From Pseudorhodoferax sp. Leaf265 (GTDB lineage Bacteria; Pseudomonadota; Gammaproteobacteria; Burkholderiales; Burkholderiaceae_C), in contig NZ_LMMT01000021.1 of assembly GCF_001422365.1 (NCBI RefSeq), positions 31,051 through 95,050 on the forward strand: a stretch of 64,000 bases of DNA, in the 5' to 3' direction. Below the pieces are notes generated by a model. It saw only the letters and a program-made list of their open reading frames with translations, was not told the origin of the DNA and searched no databases. The position numbers and the translations under genes were made by a program. Shown in pieces: positions 35,858 to 44,902 of this stretch; positions within the stretch are counted from its first letter, which is position 1; every line of letters begins with the position of its first letter.

Positions 35858-36606
35858 CAGATCGCGGATTCTTCGTCGTCTTCGCGGGCCGCCGGCGTGC
35901 TGCGGCCACGGTCGGTGTCGCTGGTTTCCACGCGCACGTCTTCCTCGTCGGCCTCTTCCTCGTCTTCTGCGCCCAGGTGGTGGGCGCGGGCCTGGGCGCG
36001 CAGCACCAGCAGCGTCTCGGTGAAGAGGTCGGGGGTTTCGTAGCGCATGCGCCAGGCCAGCTCCATCCAGTCCTGGTCGGCCACTTCTTCGAGATCGATC
36101 TTGGGGCTGGCGTAGGCCGAGCCCAGCAGCGCCTGCTCGGACAGCATCTCGCCGTCTTCCTCGACAGTGTCGAAGGTGCCGGTGCGCGCGAAGGCCTCGA
36201 TGCGGGCCCACTTCTCGGCGAAGTAGTTGGCCATGGCCTCGCTGCCACCCTCCAGGTCGCCCACCGCGGTCAGAAAGGCCACGGGGTCGGCGTCCTCGCG
36301 GAAGATGATGGAGTTCACCATGCCGCGCAGGTGCGTGTGGGTGAGGTCCTTGTAGCGCTTCTCGATGACGATGGCGCGCGCGAACTGCTCGGGCGTGACC
36401 AGCAGGTTCACGACCGATTCGCGCGAGGGGTCGTACTCGCGCATGACCGCCAGGATGTCCTTGGGCGCGAGCTGGTCCAGCACCACCATCAGCGCGCGGT
36501 CGCCCTCGGCGTCGGCCAGCTCGGTCAGGGCCGACTCGGCGCCGGCGATGTCGCCTGCGGCGATCAGGCTCTGGGTTTTCTCGATCAGGGCGAGGTGGTT
36601 GTTCAT
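35857..36606 (-). CDS. Uncharacterised protein of J-domain operon (249 aa, acidic tail)
   Basis: A 249-residue protein of unknown family. The first 200 residues look like stacked helices (IEKTQSLIAAGDIAGAESAL, ALMVVLDQLAPKDILAVMRE), perhaps HEAT- or TPR-like. The tail after residue 215 is highly acidic (AEDEEEADEEDVRVE) and then Arg/Ser-rich, so probably disordered. It follows the 191-residue gene by one base and overlaps the 407-residue gene by one base. Confidence 0.75.
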   Translation of the reverse strand: MNNHLALIEKTQSLIAAGDIAGAESALTELADAEGDRALMVVLDQLAPKDILAVMREYDPSRESVVNLLVTPEQFARAIVIEKRYKDLTHTHLRGMVNSIIFREDADPVAFLTAVGDLEGGSEAMANYFAEKWARIEAFARTGTFDTVEEDGEMLSEQALLGSAYASPKIDLEEVADQDWMELAWRMRYETPDLFTETLLVLRAQARAHHLGAEDEEEADEEDVRVETSDTDRGRSTPAAREDDEESAI

Positions 36607-36607
36607 G

Positions 36608-37183
36608 TCAGTCCTTGCGGTCGAAGCCTTGCGCAGCCATCCAGTCGGCGCGGGCGTCCTCGCGGGTCTGGGCGTCGGCGTCGTCCAGGTCGTCGGCCGA
36701 GAGTGGCTGGCGCTCGTCGGCATCCCGGTCGTCGTCGCTCTCGGCATCGGCGTCGTCCGCGTCATCGCCCTGGTCCGCACCACCGGCCGCATGCCGGGTG
36801 CTGCCCACCATGTACTCCAGCGCAGCCGCCACGCAAAGGAAGTTGTCGCCCCCTGGGTGCTTGCGCAGCGCCTGCGCCGTGGCCTGGGCCCAGGGGGCGA
36901 TGGTGATGCTGTCGCTCACGCTGTCCCAGGCCGTCATGTTGCCGGCCTCGCAGGCCAGCAGACGCTCCATGGCCGGGCCGGAGCGGAACTGGAAGGCCTT
37001 GTGCAGCACCACAGCCACCATCTCGGGGCTCAGCTCCATCATGGCGGCCAGGAAGCCGAGTTCGCTGCGCCGTTCGGCCAGCCGCCGGTCGAGCACGTCC
37101 TTGCCCTCGGAGTCGTGGCGCATGTCGTCGAGCTCGGCCAGGTAGGCGGTGCGCAGGTTGCGGAAGAAGGGGGAGACGTGCAT
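36608..37183 (-). CDS. Uncharacterised protein of J-domain operon (191 aa, acidic tail)
   Basis: A 191-residue protein I do not recognise. A helical N-terminal part (about 1-130; MHVSPFFRNLRTAYLAELDD, ELGFLAAMMELSPEMVAVVL) is followed by an acidic, low-complexity tail (QGDDADDADAESDDDRDADE). It lies two bases downstream of the J-domain gene. The acidic tail resembles that of the next gene product, hinting at shared electrostatic partners. Confidence 0.75.
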   Translation of the reverse strand: MHVSPFFRNLRTAYLAELDDMRHDSEGKDVLDRRLAERRSELGFLAAMMELSPEMVAVVLHKAFQFRSGPAMERLLACEAGNMTAWDSVSDSITIAPWAQATAQALRKHPGGDNFLCVAAALEYMVGSTRHAAGGADQGDDADDADAESDDDRDADERQPLSADDLDDADAQTREDARADWMAAQGFDRKD

Positions 37184-37185
37184 CG

Positions 37186-37461
37186 CTAGATCAGCTTGTG
37201 GAAATAGTCCGCCCAGATCCCGCGGGCCGTTTCCAGCGGGTCGTCGAGCAGGTTGCGCTTGCGGTTGTTGTCGTAGGCCTCGCGCTTGTCGGCATCGCCC
37301 AGGATGTCGTAGGCCTCCTGGATTCCGCGGAAACGCGTGGCGGCATCGGGGGCGGTGCTGCGGTCCGGGTGGTGCAGGGCGGCCTGTTGGCGGTAGGCCT
37401 TCTTGATGTCTGCCAGGCTCGCGCCAGGGGCGACACCCAGGGCGAGATAGTGGTCTTGCAT
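37186..37461 (-). CDS. Small J-domain (DnaJ-like) protein
   Basis: A 91-residue protein that is essentially one J-domain: [20 protein letters not shown], then the HPD motif in LHHPDRS (near residue 31) that stimulates Hsp70 ATPase, and [18 protein letters not shown] short C-terminal extension ([18 protein letters not shown]) could bind partner proteins. It leads an operon with three unknown genes and has no adjacent Hsp70 gene, so it would have to use a chaperone encoded elsewhere. Confidence 0.9.
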   Translation of the reverse strand: MQDHYLALGVAPGASLADIKKAYRQQAALHHPDRSTAPDAATRFRGIQEAYDILGDADKREAYDNNRKRNLLDDPLETARGIWADYFHKLI

Positions 37462-37599
37462 GCGGTGGCTGGTTGCGGTGCGCCGTGGGCTGCGAACGGC
37501 AAAAGGCCGCGATTGTAGAAGGCGCGCGGCCTGCCGTGGCGCGCAGCGCGGCAGCGGGCCTGGCGCCCGTGGGGCGGTTGCACAGATCTGCTGATATTT

Positions 37600-37611
37600 C
37601 AACAATCGTTG
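37600..37611. promoter_or_regulatory. ArsR operator candidate
   Basis: CAAC-AATC-GTTG lies within an AT-rich stretch just 13 bases before the arsR start codon. ArsR repressors bind such short dyads over their own promoter and leave on binding arsenite. The site is inferred from position and symmetry. Confidence 0.5.
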
Positions 37612-37623
37612 TATAGTCGATGC

Positions 37624-37947
37624 ATGGACGAAACCGATGCCGTGCAATCCCTCGCAGCCCTGGCCCATGGCATGCGCTTGCGCGTGTTCCGCGCCCTGGT
37701 GGTGGCGGGCGCCGATGGCCTGGTGCCGGGCGCACTGGCCGGGCAGTTGCAGGTGGCGCCCAACGCGCTGTCGTTCCACCTCAAGGAGCTGAGCCACGCC
37801 GGCCTGGTGACGCAGGAGCGCCAGGGCCGCAACCTGGTCTACCGCGCCTCGTTCGAGACCATGAACGGCTTGCTGGCCTACCTCACCGACAACTGCTGCG
37901 AGGGGGCGGCCTGCGCCGTCACCGAAGCGGCGCCTTGCCGCTGCTGA
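37624..37947 (+). CDS. arsR: ArsR family arsenical-responsive repressor
   Basis: A 107-residue winged-helix repressor: [18 protein letters not shown], a recognition region around [20 protein letters not shown], and a C-terminus with paired cysteines (DNCCEGAAC and APCRC). The cysteines in the C-terminal region are typical of ArsR variants that sense As(III) or Sb(III) at sites other than the classical CVC motif. I use the ATG at 37624; an in-frame TTG 15 bases upstream is less likely. It is the first gene of the ars operon ending with arsH. Confidence 0.92.
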   Translation: MDETDAVQSLAALAHGMRLRVFRALVVAGADGLVPGALAGQLQVAPNALSFHLKELSHAGLVTQERQGRNLVYRASFETMNGLLAYLTDNCCEGAACAVTEAAPCRC

Positions 37948-37968
37948 CAAACAACCACCGACCACGCG

Positions 37969-38466
37969 ATGACCACCCTTCCTGCCCTGAACGTGCTGTT
38001 CATCTGCACCGGCAACTCGGCCCGCTCCATCCTGGCCGAAGCCATGCTCAACCAGCTCGGCCGCGGTCACTTCCGCGCCTTCTCGGCCGGCAGCCAGCCC
38101 AGGGGCCGCGTGCATGCGCTGGCGCTGCAGACGCTGCACCACCTGCATTTCGACGACACCGGCTTGTCCAGCAAGAGCTGGGGCGTGTTCGCCGAGCCCG
38201 ATGCGCCGCGAATGGACTTCGTGATCACGGTCTGCGACCAGGCCGCCGGTGAGGTCTGTCCGGTGTGGCCAGGCCAACCGATCACGGCGCACTGGGGCGT
38301 GGCCGATCCGGCTGCGGTGGAAGGCTCGGACGATGCGAAGCGGCATGCCTTCTTGGACACGGCCGTCACGCTCAAGCGACGCATCGAGTTCCTGCTGGCA
38401 CTGCCGCTGGCCAAGCTGGAGACGCTGGCCATCCAGCGCGAAGTGCGCGACATCGGAAAGCGTTGA
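37969..38466 (+). CDS. arsC: Arsenate reductase, low-molecular-weight phosphatase type (first copy)
   Basis: A 165-residue protein of the LMW-PTPase fold. The P-loop is CTGNSARS (Cys13 to Arg19). [19 protein letters not shown] and the [18 protein letters not shown] segment holding later cysteines match thioredoxin-coupled ArsC or arsenate reductase homologues. It reduces As(V) to As(III) for export. Twenty-one bases separate it from arsR. Confidence 0.88.
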   Translation: MTTLPALNVLFICTGNSARSILAEAMLNQLGRGHFRAFSAGSQPRGRVHALALQTLHHLHFDDTGLSSKSWGVFAEPDAPRMDFVITVCDQAAGEVCPVWPGQPITAHWGVADPAAVEGSDDAKRHAFLDTAVTLKRRIEFLLALPLAKLETLAIQREVRDIGKR

Positions 38467-38467
38467 G

Positions 38468-38953
38468 ATGACGACGAACATCCTGATCCTGTGCACCCAC
38501 AACTCCGCGCGCAGCGTGCTGGCCGAAGGCATGCTCAACCACTGGGCGCGGCAGCTGGGTGCCGACGTGCACGCCCACAGCGCCGGCAGTGCCCCCAGCG
38601 GGCGCATCAACCCGCTGGCCACCGAGGTGCTGCAGGCCGCGGGCATCGACACCACCGGCCACCACAGCAAGAGCTGGGACGAGTTCACCGGCGATGCCGC
38701 GCCGCGCATGCGCGTGGTGATCACCGTGTGCGACAGCGCGGCCAACGAGACCTGTCCGTATTGGCCTGGGTCGCCGGTGCAGATCCACTGGGGCTACCCG
38801 GATCCGTCGAATGCCGGCAGCAACGCCGACGAGAAGCGCGCCGCCTTCGAGGCCACGCGCCAGGCCATCGGTGAACGCATGCGCGCTCTGGCGCAGCTGC
38901 CGTTCGACACGCTGGACGACGCGCAGCTGCGCGCCGCACTGCAAAGCCTCTGA
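38468..38953 (+). CDS. arsC: Arsenate reductase, low-molecular-weight phosphatase type (second copy)
   Basis: A 161-residue paralogue of the preceding gene, beginning two bases after its stop. The P-loop is CTHNSARS (Cys9 to Arg15); [19 protein letters not shown] and [19 protein letters not shown] keep the same layout. Sequence divergence between the copies is considerable, so this looks like an old duplication or separate acquisition with possibly different reducing partners. Confidence 0.87.
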   Translation: MTTNILILCTHNSARSVLAEGMLNHWARQLGADVHAHSAGSAPSGRINPLATEVLQAAGIDTTGHHSKSWDEFTGDAAPRMRVVITVCDSAANETCPYWPGSPVQIHWGYPDPSNAGSNADEKRAAFEATRQAIGERMRALAQLPFDTLDDAQLRAALQSL

Positions 38954-39028
38954 ACCTTCTTCGGCCGGCCTGCCGTGGCGCCGCCACGGCGGCCGTCCTG
39001 CGCCACGTCATCTTCTTCGCCACGCACC

Positions 39029-40315
39029 ATGCCTGCTGCCATCCTCATCTTCCTGTTCACGCTGGTGTTCGTCATCTGGCAGCCGCGCGGGCTGGGCATC
39101 GGCTGGAGCGCCTCGCTCGGCGCCGTGCTGGCGCTGGTGTTCGGCGTGGTGCAGCTGGCCGACATCCCGGTGGTCTGGCAGATCGTCTGGAACGCCACCG
39201 CCACCTTCGTGGCCGTGATCGTCATCAGCCTGCTGCTGGACGAGGCCGGCTTCTTCGAATGGGCCGCACTGCACGTGGCGCGCTGGGGCGGCGGGCGCGG
39301 CACGCGGCTGTTCGCCTTCATCGTGCTGCTGGGCGCGGCCGTGGCGGCGCTGTTCGCCAACGATGGCGCGGCGCTGATCCTCACGCCCATCGTGATGGCC
39401 ATGCTGGTGGCGCTGGGCTTCTCGCCGGCCGCCACGCTGGCCTTCGTGATGGCGGCCGGCTTCATCGCCGACACGGCCAGCCTGCCGCTGATCGTCTCCA
39501 ACCTGGTCAACATCGTCTCGGCCGACTTCTTCCGTCTGGGCTTCACGCAGTACGCGGCCGTGATGGTGCCGGTCAACATCGCCGCCGTGCTGGCCAGCCT
39601 GCTGGTGCTGCTGCTGTACTTCCGGCGCAGCATTCCGGCCAGCTACGACGTGGCGCAGCTGAAAGCGCCAGCCGCCGCGATCCGCGATGCGGCCACCTTC
39701 CGCGCCGGCTGGGTCGTGCTGGTGCTGCTGCTGGTGGGCTTCTTCGGCCTGGAGCCGCTGGGCGTGCCCGTGAGCGCGGTGGCGGCCGTGGGCGCGGTGC
39801 TGCTGCTGGCCGTGGCGGGTCGGGGCCATGTCATCAGCACGCGCCGTGTGCTGCGCGGCGCGCCCTGGCAGATCGTGGTGTTCTCGCTGGGCATGTACCT
39901 GGTGGTCTACGGCCTGCGCAATGCCGGGCTGACCGACCGCATCGCCACGCTGCTGGACTGGTTCGCGCAGGGCGGCGTCTGGGGCGCGGCCCTGGGCACG
40001 GGCGTGCTCACGGCGCTGCTGTCCTCGGTCATGAACAACATGCCCACGGTGCTGATCGGCGCGCTGTCCATCGACGCCTCTCAGGCCAGCGGCGTGGTGA
40101 AGGAGGCCATGGTCTACGCCAATGTGATCGGCTGCGACCTGGGCCCCAAGATCACGCCCATCGGCAGCCTGGCCACGCTGCTGTGGCTGCACGTGCTGCA
40201 GAAGAAGGGCACGACCATCGCCTGGGGCTATTACTTCCGCGTGGGCATCGTGCTGACGCTGCCCGTGCTGCTGGCCACGCTGGCAGCGCTGGCCCTGCGC
40301 CTGAGCCTGGCCTGA
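39029..40315 (+). CDS. arsB: Arsenite efflux membrane protein ArsB
   Basis: A 428-residue membrane protein, the usual length of ArsB, with about twelve hydrophobic segments. Conserved stretches include [38 protein letters not shown] and [12 protein letters not shown]. ArsB extrudes arsenite using the proton gradient. The start ATG follows the second arsC by 75 bases. Confidence 0.95.
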   Translation: MPAAILIFLFTLVFVIWQPRGLGIGWSASLGAVLALVFGVVQLADIPVVWQIVWNATATFVAVIVISLLLDEAGFFEWAALHVARWGGGRGTRLFAFIVLLGAAVAALFANDGAALILTPIVMAMLVALGFSPAATLAFVMAAGFIADTASLPLIVSNLVNIVSADFFRLGFTQYAAVMVPVNIAAVLASLLVLLLYFRRSIPASYDVAQLKAPAAAIRDAATFRAGWVVLVLLLVGFFGLEPLGVPVSAVAAVGAVLLLAVAGRGHVISTRRVLRGAPWQIVVFSLGMYLVVYGLRNAGLTDRIATLLDWFAQGGVWGAALGTGVLTALLSSVMNNMPTVLIGALSIDASQASGVVKEAMVYANVIGCDLGPKITPIGSLATLLWLHVLQKKGTTIAWGYYFRVGIVLTLPVLLATLAALALRLSLA

Positions 40316-40341
40316 ACCCATTGCATTGCGAGTGAGAACAC

Positions 40342-40773
40342 ATGAGCGACACCACGATCTACCACAACCCCGCCTGCGGCACCTCGCGCAACGTGCTGGC
40401 CCTGATCCGCAACACGGGCGAAGAGCCGCAGGTCATCGAGTACCTCAAGACACCGCCCGACCGCGCGACGCTGCAGCGCCTGATCGCGGCCATGGGCATC
40501 ACGCCGCGCGAACTGCTGCGCGAGAAGGGCACGCCCTATGCCGAGCTGGGGCTGGATCAACCCGGGTGGACCGACGCGCAGCTGATCGACCACATGCTGC
40601 AGCATCCCATCCTGATCAACCGGCCCATCGTCGTGACGCCGCTGGGCACGCGGCTGTGCCGGCCCTCCGAGGCCGTGCTCGACTTGCTGCCGCGCCCGCA
40701 GCAGGGCGCGTTCGCCAAGGAAGACGGCGAAGCCGTCATCGATGCGAAAGGCCAGCGCATTGCCAGGCCCTGA
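40342..40773 (+). CDS. arsC: Arsenate reductase, glutaredoxin-dependent
   Basis: A 143-residue glutaredoxin-type ArsC. The catalytic cysteine is Cys12 in [10 protein letters not shown], and the conserved arginines are in ILINRPIVV and GTRLCRPSE. This family is unrelated to the two LMW-PTPase-type reductases earlier in the operon, so three arsenate reductases of two folds are encoded together. Its 3' end overlaps arsH by 32 bases. Confidence 0.93.
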   Translation: MSDTTIYHNPACGTSRNVLALIRNTGEEPQVIEYLKTPPDRATLQRLIAAMGITPRELLREKGTPYAELGLDQPGWTDAQLIDHMLQHPILINRPIVVTPLGTRLCRPSEAVLDLLPRPQQGAFAKEDGEAVIDAKGQRIARP

Positions 40774-41476
40774 ACTGCCCCACCTCGACGCGGCGTGCTT
40801 CCGCGTGCCGGACCTGCAGCAGCTGCTGCCCGCCACGCGCGCCGCGCATCCCCCGCGCATCCTCCTGCTGTACGGCTCGGTGCGCGAGCGCTCCTACAGC
40901 CGCCTGCTGACCGAGGAGGCCGCGCGGCTGCTGCAGGCCATGGGCGCCGAGCCGCGTATCTTCGACCCGCGCGGCCTGCCGCAGCCCGACGGCGCACCCG
41001 ACGAGCACCCCAAGGTGCAGGAACTGCGCGCGCTGGCGCAGTGGTCGGAAGGCATGGTCTGGTGCTCGCCCGAACGGCATGGCGCCATGAGCGGCATCCT
41101 CAAGTCGCAGATCGACTGGATCCCTCTGTCCAGCGGCGCGGTGCGGCCCACGCAGGGCAAGACGCTGGCCGTGATGCAGGTCTCGGGCGGCTCGCAATCC
41201 TTTAATGCCGTGAACCAGCTGCGTGTGCTGGGCCGCTGGATGCGCATGCTGACCATCCCGAACCAGTCCTCCGTGGCCAAGGCCTTCGCCGAGTTCGAGG
41301 AAGACGGGCGCATGAAGCCCTCGGCGTACTACGAGCGCGTGGTCGACGTGATGGAGGAACTCGTGAAGTTCACCCTGCTCACGCGCGACTGTGCCGGCGT
41401 GCTGGTCGACCGCTACAGCGAGCGGCGCGAGAGTGCCGAGGCGCTGTCGCGGCGCGTGAACCAGCGCAGCATCTGA
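40742..41476 (+). CDS. arsH: ArsH, NADPH-dependent FMN reductase/organoarsenical oxidase
   Basis: A 244-residue flavodoxin-fold protein. Diagnostic stretches include [15 protein letters not shown] (FMN phosphate site), [20 protein letters not shown] and [16 protein letters not shown]. ArsH enzymes oxidise trivalent organoarsenicals and use NADPH. The only ATG in frame overlaps arsC; a non-ATG start nearer residue 10 is possible. It ends the operon. Confidence 0.93.
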   Translation: MRKASALPGPELPHLDAACFRVPDLQQLLPATRAAHPPRILLLYGSVRERSYSRLLTEEAARLLQAMGAEPRIFDPRGLPQPDGAPDEHPKVQELRALAQWSEGMVWCSPERHGAMSGILKSQIDWIPLSSGAVRPTQGKTLAVMQVSGGSQSFNAVNQLRVLGRWMRMLTIPNQSSVAKAFAEFEEDGRMKPSAYYERVVDVMEELVKFTLLTRDCAGVLVDRYSERRESAEALSRRVNQRSI

Positions 41477-41515
41477 AGTCGGCCGCCGCGGCCCTGGGCT
41501 TGGACCCGTCCCGGT

Positions 41516-44170
41516 TCAGGCCGCCGCGCCGTCCAGCGTGCGCACGGCCACGCCCATGTCGCGCCACAGCGACGGATGGCAGGTGAACAGCAGCACCTGG
41601 TGGCGCTGCGCGGCGTCGAACAGCACGCGCTTCATGTGGCACAGGCGTTCGCTGTCGCTGTGCACGAGCGCGTCGTCCAGGATCAGCAGCGTGGGCCGGC
41701 CGGCCTGCTGCAGCAGGTCGGCGTAGGCGAAGCGGCTGATCAGACCCAACTGTTCGCGCGCGCCAAAGCTCAGTGCCTCCACGGCACCGGATTCGGCTGC
41801 GCCCGTGCTGCGCGGCCGCGTCAGCAGCGCGGGCGCCAGTTGCTCGTCGATCTGCACGCTGGCGCCGGGCAGCAGCAGCGGCAGGTAGTGCTGCAGGCGC
41901 TGCGCCAATGGCGCCTGCAGCCGCGCCAGCGTGGCCTGGCGGCGTGCCTGCAGGCGTTCGCAGAGCAGGTCGAGCGCGGCGGCGCGGCGCTGCAGCTCGT
42001 GCTGGCGGCGCAGCGCGCGCTGCAGTTCGCCGTCGAGCGCGGCGCGCTGCTCCTCCAAGCCTTGCGCGCCGGCCTGCTGCAGCGCGCTTTGCAGCACAAG
42101 GATCTGCTCGTGGCGCTGCCGGTGGCTGGCGCGCAACTGCTCGACGCTGCGCGCCAGCCGCGCGATGTCCTGGGCCACGATGTCGGGGCGGGCCGACTGC
42201 AGGCTGGCCGCCGTCTGGGCCACGCGCGCGTCCAGCGCCTGGTGTTCGGCCTGGGCCTGCAGCAGCTGCTGTTGCGCGGCCTCCTGCTGGGTGGCGCGCT
42301 CGGGCGCGGCGAGCCGGGCTTGCGCGGCCTGCAGTTCGGTGCGCGCGGCATCGCGCCGGCTGCCGGCCGCCGCCTGCTGGGCCTGGGCTTTGGCAAGGGC
42401 CTCGCGTGCGATGGCCAGGGCCTGCTGCGCGGACTGGTCCGCAGCCACAGCCTGTGCCGCTGGCATGACGTCCTGCGGCGCGGCCGGCAGGCGGGCGAGG
42501 GCGGCATCGGCCGTGTGGATGCGCGCCTGGGCCTGGGTGCAGGCGGTGTGCAGCGCGTCCAACCCCTGCGGCGCGACGATGGCCAGCGCCTGCTCGGCCA
42601 GCTGCACGGCCCCTTGCGCGGCGCTGCAGGCGGCGAGCCGGGCTTCGGCCTCTGCCAGGTCGGCCAGGCCGAGCGCGGCCATGGCCTGCTGCAGCTGGTG
42701 GCCGGCCTGCTGGTCGGTGCGGGCCAGCTCGGCCAGGTCCTGGCCGCCGGGCGTGATGCGCAAGGCGCCGCCGCCGGGCAGGTGCAGCAGCGCGGGGGCG
42801 GTCAGCAGCAGCTCGCCCTGGTCCTGCAGCGGCTGCGCGTCGAGTCGCAGGTCCTGGCCCGGCGGCAGTTGCCAGGCCAGCCGCGTGGCCACGGCCTGGT
42901 GCCGCAGGGCCGCCTGCTCGCGCGCCTGCAGCAGTGTGCGCAGCTGCTGCAGCTGGCGCGGCGTGATGGCCGGCAACGCAGCGGCCTGGGCGCGCTGCGT
43001 TGCGAGTTCGGCATGGGCGGCCTGGGCGCGCTGCAAGGCCCGGCCGGCGCTGGTGGCGTCGGCCTGGGCCTGGGCCAGTTGCTGCTGCAGGCTGTCGCGC
43101 AGCGCCTGTTGCTGGGCCGCCTGGGCCTGCCCCTGGGCGGCCTGGGCCTGGGCCTGGGCGGCGTCGGCTGCGGCTTGGGCCCGGGTGGTGGCGGCGTCGG
43201 CTGCTTGCGCGGCGGTCTCGGCCTGGTTCAGCGCGGCCTGGCGTCGGGCCAGGTCGTCCTCCTGCTGGCCGAACGCGGCCAGGCGCTGGCCCAGCAGTTC
43301 GCGCGTGCGGGCCAGGTCGGCCAGGCGCTGGCGGTCTTCGCCGAGCTGGCGCGCGCTGGCGTCCAGCGCGGTTTGCCGCTCGCGCGCCTGGGCCAGGTCG
43401 CGCTCCAGCGCCTCCCAGGGTTGCTGGCTGCTGTCGGCGGCGTGCGCGCGGCGCAGCTGGTCGAGCCGGTCGACCTGTTCGCGGTACTGGGCGATCTGCG
43501 CATCCAGGGCGGCGATGTCGGCCTGGTGCTGGACCACGGCGTCGAGGGCCTGCTTGTGTTCGCCGGTGGGCTTGCCGGTGCCGGTCAGCAGCTCGGCGCG
43601 GTCCTTGCGCAGGCGCTCGAGCAGCGCATCGCCGCCGGTGGCGGCCAGTGCGCCGGCGGCCTCGCCCTGGCCGTGCAGCGCATCGTGCAGGTGCTCGCGC
43701 GCATGGCGCACGTCCAGTTCCTGCCCGCTGCCTTGCTCGACCCACAGCAGGCCCGGGATGCCCTGGTGCTCGGTCTTGCTGGCGCCTTTGGGCGAGTACG
43801 CGTAGCCGAACAGCTGGGCCAGATGGTCTTCGGCCTCGGCACCTTCGAGCTGGCGCGTGCCGATGGACAGCACGCAGCGCTTTTTGCCGAGGAAGCTCTT
43901 GACCAGGTGGTGCGGCTGGCCGGCGAGCTGGAAGTCGATCTCCACGCGCGGCGCGGCGCCGCTGCCCTCGTCCCAGGGCTTGAGGTCGTCGACCATGCTG
44001 GACTTGTGGCGCTCGAAGAAGGCCGCGCGGATCGCGCGCACCAGCGTGCTCTTGCCGGCCTCGTTGGGGCCGGCCAGGATGTTGAGGCCGGGGGTGAAGC
44101 CGGTGAGTTCGAGCGGGGCGCGGAAGCGGCGCAACTGCTCGACGCGCAGGCGCGTGATCTGCATGGTCAT
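41516..44170 (-). CDS. YhaN/SbcC-like SMC-type ATPase
   Basis: An 884-residue protein with a split ATPase head and a long coiled coil. Walker A is GPNEAGKSTL near residue 35 in a typical RecF/SbcC-type start (FTPGLNILAG). Walker B is LLILDDALVHSDSERL near the C-terminus, after a signature-like LSFGAREQLGL. Residues about 200-750 are Ala/Gln/Leu-rich heptads. Such proteins pair with a metallophosphoesterase to act on DNA ends or hairpins, and that partner (YhaO-like) is encoded upstream on the same strand. A 732-base repeat-bearing gap now separates them. The start is the first of two ATGs. Confidence 0.85.
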   Translation of the reverse strand: MTMQITRLRVEQLRRFRAPLELTGFTPGLNILAGPNEAGKSTLVRAIRAAFFERHKSSMVDDLKPWDEGSGAAPRVEIDFQLAGQPHHLVKSFLGKKRCVLSIGTRQLEGAEAEDHLAQLFGYAYSPKGASKTEHQGIPGLLWVEQGSGQELDVRHAREHLHDALHGQGEAAGALAATGGDALLERLRKDRAELLTGTGKPTGEHKQALDAVVQHQADIAALDAQIAQYREQVDRLDQLRRAHAADSSQQPWEALERDLAQARERQTALDASARQLGEDRQRLADLARTRELLGQRLAAFGQQEDDLARRQAALNQAETAAQAADAATTRAQAAADAAQAQAQAAQGQAQAAQQQALRDSLQQQLAQAQADATSAGRALQRAQAAHAELATQRAQAAALPAITPRQLQQLRTLLQAREQAALRHQAVATRLAWQLPPGQDLRLDAQPLQDQGELLLTAPALLHLPGGGALRITPGGQDLAELARTDQQAGHQLQQAMAALGLADLAEAEARLAACSAAQGAVQLAEQALAIVAPQGLDALHTACTQAQARIHTADAALARLPAAPQDVMPAAQAVAADQSAQQALAIAREALAKAQAQQAAAGSRRDAARTELQAAQARLAAPERATQQEAAQQQLLQAQAEHQALDARVAQTAASLQSARPDIVAQDIARLARSVEQLRASHRQRHEQILVLQSALQQAGAQGLEEQRAALDGELQRALRRQHELQRRAAALDLLCERLQARRQATLARLQAPLAQRLQHYLPLLLPGASVQIDEQLAPALLTRPRSTGAAESGAVEALSFGAREQLGLISRFAYADLLQQAGRPTLLILDDALVHSDSERLCHMKRVLFDAAQRHQVLLFTCHPSLWRDMGVAVRTLDGAAA

Positions 44171-44902
44171 GTCAATGCGCCCACAAGAAGGCGGTGGCCG
44201 AGCGCAGCGATGGCCCGTGTGTGACCCCGCTCCCACCCCTGTGCCCACGTCGAGGAGCGCAGTGGCCTGGGCGGCGCGGGGAACCTCGCGTTTCAACATC
44301 TGACTCATTGCACTTGTTCGAGCTGAACGAACGCAGTGAGTGGTGCGAGTTGTGCAATGCGCCCAGGCCGCGAGCACCGCAGGTTGCCCGGAGCGCCAGC
44401 GCAGGGACGGGGGCACCGGGGCCGCCTTCTCTTTGGTTACTTGCTCTTGGGCGGTAGCCAAGAGAAAGTGACTGCGCTGCCGGGCGCACATCCCGGCTCC
44501 AGGTGCTCATGCGCACGCAGTGGGTTCTATGCACACCACTGGCTAATCCGAGTGAGGAGGTGGGGCTATCCACCCCACACCCGGACTGACTTTTCTTGTC
44601 TCGCCAAGAAAAGTAAGCAAAAGAAGGCGACCCCGGTGCCCCTGTCCCTGCGCTGGCGCTCCGGGCAACCTGCGGTGCTCGCGCCATGGGCTGCATTGCG
44701 CAACTCATGCTGTTCACTTCGTTCACTGCATTCGAACAAGCGCAATGAGTCAGATGTTGAAGCGCGAGGTTCCCCGCGCAGCCCATGGCACTGCGCTCCT
44801 CGGCAGTGTCACAGGGGAAAGTCCCACACGGGCCATCGCTGCGCTCGGCCTGGGGTTCGGGCCGTCGCTGCGCTCGGCCTTGGACTGAGATGTGGCTCCC
44901 TT
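44171..44902. other. Intergenic region filled by a long inverted repeat
   Basis: No convincing gene lies in these 732 bases. Open frames here are translations of the repeat, whose arms give the Ser/Arg/Trp-rich LSLRWRSGQPAVL-like peptides. The interval breaks the spacing expected for the yhaO-yhaN type operon. Confidence 0.7.
44196..44850. repeat. Long inverted repeat (two ~270-base arms around a ~120-base centre)
   Basis: The left arm runs from about 44196 to 44469 and the right arm from about 44589 to 44850. Read in reverse, the right arm matches the left closely: the outermost 25 bases (GGCCGAGCGCAGCGATGG and on) are identical, as are the AGCACCGCAGGTTGCCCGGA and TCAACATCTGACTCATTG stretches, with substitutions elsewhere. 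The centre contains a GGTGGGGCTATCCACCCC dyad. It has no transposase and no target duplication that I can see. It resembles intergenic repeats I associate with Comamonadaceae genomes. Confidence 0.8.

Noticed and set aside
41576..44224. An 882-codon open frame antisense to the YhaN-like gene
   Set aside because: Gly/Leu/Gln-rich shadow of the coiled-coil gene; no family match and no ribosome site.
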